The notes under the pieces were generated by a model. That model was given only the letters and a program-made list of their open reading frames with translations. It was not told the origin of the DNA and ran no database searches. Below are positions 59,128-64,000 of a stretch of DNA of 64,000 nucleotides, in pieces (the stretch's first letter is position 1; each line of letters begins with the position of its first letter). Position numbers and translations under genes: made by a program. The DNA is from Thinopyrum elongatum (lineage: Eukaryota > Streptophyta > Magnoliopsida > Poales > Poaceae): assembly GCA_011799875.1 (NCBI GenBank), contig CM022301.1, positions 215,508,526 to 215,572,525 of the forward strand, written 5' to 3'.

Positions 59128-59147
59128 ACTAGATTATTGACTCTAGT

Positions 59148-59160
59148 GCAAGTGGGAGAC
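59148..59160 (+). other. Polypurine tract of Angela-C
   Basis: GCAAGTGGGAGAC next to the LTR start. Confidence 0.87.
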
Positions 59161-60906
59161 TGTTGGAAATATGCCCTAGAGGCAATAATAAATTGGTTAT
59201 TATCATATTTCCTTGTTCATGATAAATGTTTATTATTCATGCTAGAATTGTATTGATCGGAAACTTAAATACATGTGTGAATACATAGATAACACAGTGT
59301 CCCTAGTGAGCCTCTACTAAACTAGCTCGTTGATCAAAGATGGTTAAGGTTTCCTAACCATAGAAATGAGTTTTCATTTGATAACGGGATCACATCATTA
59401 GGAGAATGATGTGATGGACAAGACCCAATCGTAAGGTTAGCATCAGATCGTTTAGTTTATTTGCTATAGCTTTCTTCATGTCAAGTATCTATTCCTTAAA
59501 CCATGAGATCGTGTGACTCCCTGACACCGGAGGAATACTTACTATGTACCCAAACGTCACTTCGTAACTGGGTGATCATAAAGGTGCTCTACATGTATCT
59601 CCGAAGGTGTCTGTTGGGTTGGCATGGATCAAGACTGGGATTTGTCACTCCGTATGACGGAGAGATATCTCTGGGCCCTCTCGGCAATACAACATCTTAA
59701 AGAGCTTGCAAGCAATGTGACTAATGAGTTAGTCACGGGATCTTGTATTACAGAACGAGTTAAGAGACTTGCCGGTAATGAGATTGAACTAGGTATGGAG
59801 ATACCTACGATCAAATCGCAGGCAAGTAACATATCGCCGGACAAAGGGAATTGCATACGGGATTAACCGAATCCTTGACATTGTGGTTCAACCAATAAAA
59901 GATCTTCGTGGAATATGTAGGAATCAATATGGGCATCCAGGTCCCGCTATTGGTTATTGACCGGAGAGGTGTCTCGGTCATGACTACATGATTCCCGAAC
60001 CCGCAGGGTCGCACGCTTAACATTCGTTGATGCTAGAGTAGTATTGGGATATTTGATGATTGGTAACCGAATGTTGTTCGGAGTCCCGACTGAGATCCCG
60101 AACGTCACGAGGAGTCTCATAATGGTCGAGAGGTAAAGATTTATATATGGGAAGTCATATTTTGGGTTCCGGAAAAAGATGCAGTTTTTTCGGTATTGTA
60201 CCGTGAAGCTTCTAGAAGGTTACAGAGGATTCCGGAGGGGTCCGGAAGTCCACAAGTGGGTCCACCATGACCCAAGGGCTGGCATGGGATGAGGGGAGGC
60301 GCCCTGGCCTTATTGGGCTAGGCGCACAAAGTCCTCAAAAGCCCATGTGGCTAGGGAAGGGAAAAAAAGGGGAGTCCTAGTAGGAATATGATTGGTCCTC
60401 TCCCCCTTGGCTGTGCCCTAGGGCTTGGAGGGGCTGTTCCCCACGCCCCTCCACCTATATACAGAGGGGAGGGGGCACCCCAAGAGGACACACCAAGCCC
60501 TTGGCGCCCCTCTCTCTCCCGTTACTCCGTAGTTCCTCCGTCCTCATTCTAGTAGCGCTTGGCGAAGCCATGCTGAACTAGCTCCACCACCACCATCACC
60601 ACCATGCTGTCGTGCTGGTTGTGATCCCATCTACTTATCTGCCTTCTCTTGCTGGATCAAGGAGGAGGAGATGTCATCGAGCCGCACATGTGCTAAACTC
60701 GGAGGTGTCGTCCGTTCGGCACTAGATCGGTTGGATCGTGATCGGATCACGAAGAGTACAACTACATCAACCACGTTATATACGCTTCCGCTTTCGGTCT
60801 ACGAGGGTATGTAGAGACACTCTCCCCTCTCATTGTTATGCTTCTCCTAGATAGATCTTGGGTGTTTGTAGGAATTTTTTTGATTTTCATGCTTCGTTCC
60901 CCATCA
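59161..60906 (+). repeat. 3' LTR of Angela-C (1746 bp)
   Basis: TGTTGGAAATATGCCC to CGTTCCCCATCA, then the duplication catac. TATA-like box at 60456-60461. This uninterrupted copy serves as the ruler for the broken 5' LTR. Confidence 0.93.
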
Positions 60907-60911
60907 CATAC

Positions 60912-62030
60912 AAGCCCAGGATCACTATGAAGATTGAAGAGAAGTTTGGATCTGATGTTTACCAACAAGAGTGCAACGAAAATTCCAGCAACTAGTATTT
61001 ACAACCTCCCAACCACAAAAAACTTCCCCTCCAATGAAGATCGAAAGCACAATCTCTATGCCAGTATCCACGCATGCGGAACCACTGATCCGACAGGGCT
61101 TCACCGTCTAGAACAGAACACCGTCGGAGAACTAGAATGAAGGAGCAGCCTTGCGACGTGGGGTGTGGGGGGGGGGGTAGAAAGGGGTAGCCACGGGCAC
61201 ACCAAAGTTGTGTTAGGAGGCTACCTTTCCCTTCTATTTATAACAACCAATGGGGTGACTGACTTGGGAAGGGGGCGGTTGCCCCCAAGGGATGCACCCC
61301 GTCCAACCCTAGTTGCCACTTGGTGGCATTTCCCGCCAAGCAAGGGGGGCACCACCTATGGGCCATGCGGCCAAATATGGGCTACCCCGGTTGGCCTGTG
61401 CCAAGTGGCAGTCCCATGGCCCCCTCTGGATTTTTCTAGGGGGTTTCGAAAATTTCATAACCTTCCACAACCTATCGGAGATTTTCTAGGGTTGCCCGGA
61501 AGTTATCCAATTCTTCGTTTTTTCTGGTTTTCTCCAAAACCTTTGCAGTTCTCTCTTCAAAATATTTTATTTTCTTCCAAAACTATTCCGGTGCAACTCA
61601 CATAAGCACCCACTTCTAGCACCCAATAGATCGATGACCCTTAAGCATGTGACCCCACAAGTTCGGTAAAATATAGACATGACCCAGAACTCATTCTGGT
61701 CAATGATAGTTGAACCATGGACATCCATATTGACCCCTAAACTTACACGAATTATTATCAAGTGAACCTATTGTTCTCGTATACAATTTCCATTGCTTCC
61801 TAGTACTTTAAAAAACCTGAGGCGAGACTTATAGATATCTATGTGAAGCAACTCTTGATCACCATACCAAATTATCCTCATTACCAATTTTGTTCTTTGT
61901 TCTTGTTTTCGTATTCTCTCATCCCCATGATCACATGTCGTGTCTGGCCAGATGAATGCGGGGACTTTTGTGTCGTCAAAACTATGGTTTAGCCTCTTAA
62001 AACAAACATAGAGTTGTGCGAGCAACTTGA
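60912..62030 (-). repeat. Copia-like LTR fragment, main part
   Basis: Continues 24515-24554. By its layout it reads on the minus strand: a TATAAATAG-type box (minus, near 61232-61240), text like the Angela LTR (GACCCAGAACTC, GGACATCCATATTGACCCC), and a start TGTTGGGAAA on the plus strand. Family not recognised. The right limit is a guess because no CA end followed by a matching duplication is visible. A G run lies at 61169-61177. Confidence 0.5.
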
Positions 62031-62428
62031 ACTAGGTGAACACATCACATTATCTTTTTCCCGTGTCTATCTTTCTCTGTGATTGATGTGAAGACTTTGT
62101 TGGCATCTATCTTATTCCGTTGCATGACTAGATGTTTAGCTTTATATTATGTTTAGATATTCTCAAGTGTATCTTCTTGTTGTTAGACATGAGCACTTGT
62201 ACTGCTACCTTGTTCTCATACTTGCTCACACTCTTTTGTCTCTATTTTAGGAGTTTTGATTTGCATGCTAAGTAATATTTCTAGATATTCCTCTGATTTG
62301 CCTCTATACGGCAACACTGTTATCCTATTATTTTATTTATTTCCTAAGTACTTCACATTTTATATGAGTTTGTTATAATCTGCCATCCACCCCCTCTAGT
62401 CATAACTTTTATATTACAAATCATTTGC
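62031..62428. other. Unassigned DNA
   Basis: AT-rich, mixed composition, no gene or element ends seen. It may hold an intron-like stretch before the frame at 62429. Confidence 0.35.
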
Positions 62429-62929
62429 AAGTTCCTCCTCAACAATGCCTACACCTTCGCTGGATTATACATCAAAGGCGACAAAGAGATGATCCAACAA
62501 TAGGACATAATGGTTAAAATTTTGGACAACATCCAGACAGAATGGAGGATGTCGCACACCACCAAGCCTCATGACTAGCTGGCGGAGGACGCGTCATCGA
62601 TGGTGGATGAGTACTACGGTGGCATGACTGACAGATTTGATAAGGGCCATCACAACTACTTGGCAATGCACCGATGTCCTAGATACACATTGACTACACA
62701 GCTAGAACTATATATGCATGCTACTAGATATGGAATCACTTCAGAACTTCAAGAAAGGTCTGGTTTTATGCACTTCGGGATTATTCTCCTCCTCCTAGAG
62801 AGCGAAATAGATGAATCAAGTGTAGCAAACCTGAATGAGGAGTATGTGTAGGAAGTCATATTGGAACTGAAGGAGGAGGAGGATTCAAGAAAACTAGATA
62901 ATGCAGTTTACGTTTTATGTGTGTTTTAG
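62429..62929 (+). pseudogene. Unrecognised reading frame broken by three TAG codons
   Basis: One frame of 167 codons runs from about 62429 to a TAG at 62927. It is interrupted only by TAG at 62501, 62576 and 62849, with no frameshift. All three fit CAG (Gln) changed to TAG. The readable text is protein-like: FLLNNAYTFAGLYIKGDKEM, MVDEYYGGMTDRFDKGHHNY, LELYMHATRYGITSELQERS, and a Glu-rich end. I do not recognise the family; it shows no retroelement motif. It may be a relic of a host gene exon (the preceding TTTGCA could be a splice acceptor) or part of an unknown element. Confidence 0.4.
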
Positions 62930-63748
62930 TATTATGAGCAATTGTCTTTTACTATTATAGACAAATGTGTTGTCTTAGCTTGAACTTAGTGTATAGATTT
63001 ACCTTATAAGTGGTACCTATTCTTGATAATATGTAAACATTTTCCTCCCCATGCGGTGACCCTAGTTTCATATAGTTGGCCTCACTTACCAGATGCATTT
63101 GATTTGTGCACCATGGGTACGAGGTTTAGAGTGAGCGCTTGGTCGGCGGTGAGGTCTCATGGGCATGGTTGGGAGCGGCAGTGTGGTTCATGGAAGTCGC
63201 AAGAGCGGTGTCTATCATTCCCACCTGGTCTCGCCTGGGCCTTGTCTCTCCCGACGCAACAAGAAGCGCGAAGGGAGACAATTGCAAGACACAGATGGCG
63301 TTGTTATATGGCATCGGATATGGCGGTCGCGAATCGCCTACAACATTGTCCTTGCTGGAAAAGGAAGTGACCATTGCGCCAATCTGAGGGCGAATGCGTG
63401 ATGCCCTGTGGGACATCATGCGGCGGGGCTGATGAGAGGTTCCAAGGAGAAAGGGCATCACCCAATGCTAGTTGTTCCTCTTTCATCCTGACAGTCCGCC
63501 TACTGCAAGACATCATGATTAGGTCGCATTGGGAACCGACATGAAGTTAATCTACCTATGCTTCCTCTCCCATCGTCCAATTTACAATCAAGGTCGAGAT
63601 AGTGGGGATCTCCCAAACTCCACAGCCGTTTGACCTATACCCGCCATGCAGCAACCAAACATGCCCAAGTAAAGGACGTGCATGATGCACCTCCAACACA
63701 CCATGAGTCGGGAGCCGAGTCCCCCGTGTTGGGACACTATTTGTATGT
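62930..63748. other. Unassigned DNA
   Basis: Overlapping short frames on both strands at 63020-63520, none with recognisable motifs. No repeats shared with the rest of the window. Confidence 0.4.
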
Positions 63749-64000
63749 TGTTAAGCTTCATGCACTAAGCAATGCAACAAAAAGTCCATACTGATGGAAA
63801 GGGCTAGGCCATCCACATATACACTTCAACACCCCCTCCCATGTGTGACACGGGAAGTCAACACATTAGTAGACTTGAAGGTATGGCTCAAGATGCCTAT
63901 GCATGGACACGAAGGAGGGCAACAACAATTTCTGGATAAACAGCGAAAGCTAGACTTGAACTTAAGACCTTGGGCTCTGATACCATGTCAAGCTTCATGC
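63749..64000 (-). mobile_element. Candidate miniature LTR retrotransposon with LTRs of about 31 bp, cut by window end
   Basis: The left terminal repeat at 63749-63779 begins TGTTAAGCTTCATGC and ends GCAACA. The right copy starts at 63986 (TGTCAAGCTTCATGC, 14 of 15 bases equal) and leaves the window. A perfect tRNA-Met-type primer site lies on the minus strand directly against the right copy. The interior is only 206 bp and non-coding. Expected full size is about 268 bp, in the range of the very small SMART/TRIM elements of grasses. The polypurine tract is not clear, and the LTR could be somewhat longer than 31 bp. Confidence 0.65.
63973..63985 (-). other. Primer binding site of the miniature element
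   Basis: On the minus strand TGGTATCAGAGCC, directly next to the terminal repeat. Confidence 0.75.

Larger units (their letters stand above)
24555..60906 (+). mobile_element. Angela-C: Angela/WIS/BARE-1-type Copia retrotransposon carrying the whole right-hand nest
   Basis: Own parts: 5' LTR in pieces 24555-25463, 46198-46856 and 53886-53903; internal region 53904-59160; 3' LTR 59161-60906. Perfect 5-bp duplication catac at 24550-24554 and 60907-60911. Its 5' LTR was hit twice: by solo LTR L2 (which holds Angela-B and G2) and by the Sabrina-like element S. gag and pol hold many stops and frameshifts. Without its guests it is about 8.7 kb, normal for the family. Confidence 0.92.

Noticed and set aside
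63023..63516. Overlapping frames of 70-115 residues on both strands
   Set aside because: No recognisable motif; frames on opposite strands overlap and none stands out, so no gene is called.
63749..64000. Cassandra-type TRIM
   Set aside because: Cassandra LTRs carry a 5S rRNA-like sequence; none is present here and the terminal repeat is far too short.

Overview
The window is intergenic DNA from a grass of the wheat tribe (Triticeae: wheat, Aegilops or barley kind). The evidence is the repeats. Three copies carry the Angela/WIS/BARE-1 LTR start (TGTTGGAAATATGCCC and variants). One element has a Sabrina/WHAM-type LTR (TGATACGTCTCCAACG). Several Ty3/gypsy elements are also present. I see no intact host gene. 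Nearly all coding sequence is gag-pol of LTR retrotransposons, and almost all of it is broken.

Left block, 1-19448. Angela-A (+) fills 1-7031; its 5' LTR is cut by the window edge. It sits inside the 3' LTR of a CRM/Reina-like gypsy element, G1 (-), 7032-19448. G1 is itself split by a solo LTR, L1 (10304-14152, target duplication atgga). The G1 leader holds an inverted repeat with arms of about 521 bp.

Middle, 19449-24554. This is AT-rich unassigned repeat DNA made of degenerate GATGAACTTTT and GAACATTTTT motifs, purine tracts and a hairpin. A decayed LINE-type RNase H fragment (-) follows, then the first 40 bp of a Copia-like LTR.

Right block, 24555-60906. One nest grew by successive insertion. 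Angela-C (+, duplication catac) holds two things in its 5' LTR. The first is solo LTR L2 (duplication accga), which holds Angela-B (-, duplication gcacc), which in turn holds a Tekay-like chromovirus G2 (+, duplication actat). The second is a non-autonomous Sabrina-like element S (+), joined through a deletion. All four duplications match perfectly, so the order is firm. By eye the LTR pairs diverge less going inward, which agrees.

Right edge, 60907-64000. The Copia-like LTR resumes. It is followed by a low-copy-looking reading frame broken by three in-frame TAG codons, by unassigned DNA, and by what looks like a retrotransposon with LTRs of only about 31 bp, cut by the window end.

The best leads are an extra ORF before gag in G2 whose layout resembles a double-stranded RNA binding fold; the long inverted repeat in the G1 leader; the tiny-LTR element; premature stops shared between Angela copies; and a mismatched GC-rich block between the two LTRs of G2. 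Family names (Angela, Sabrina, CRM, Tekay) come from recalled LTR ends and protein motifs, not from a database search.
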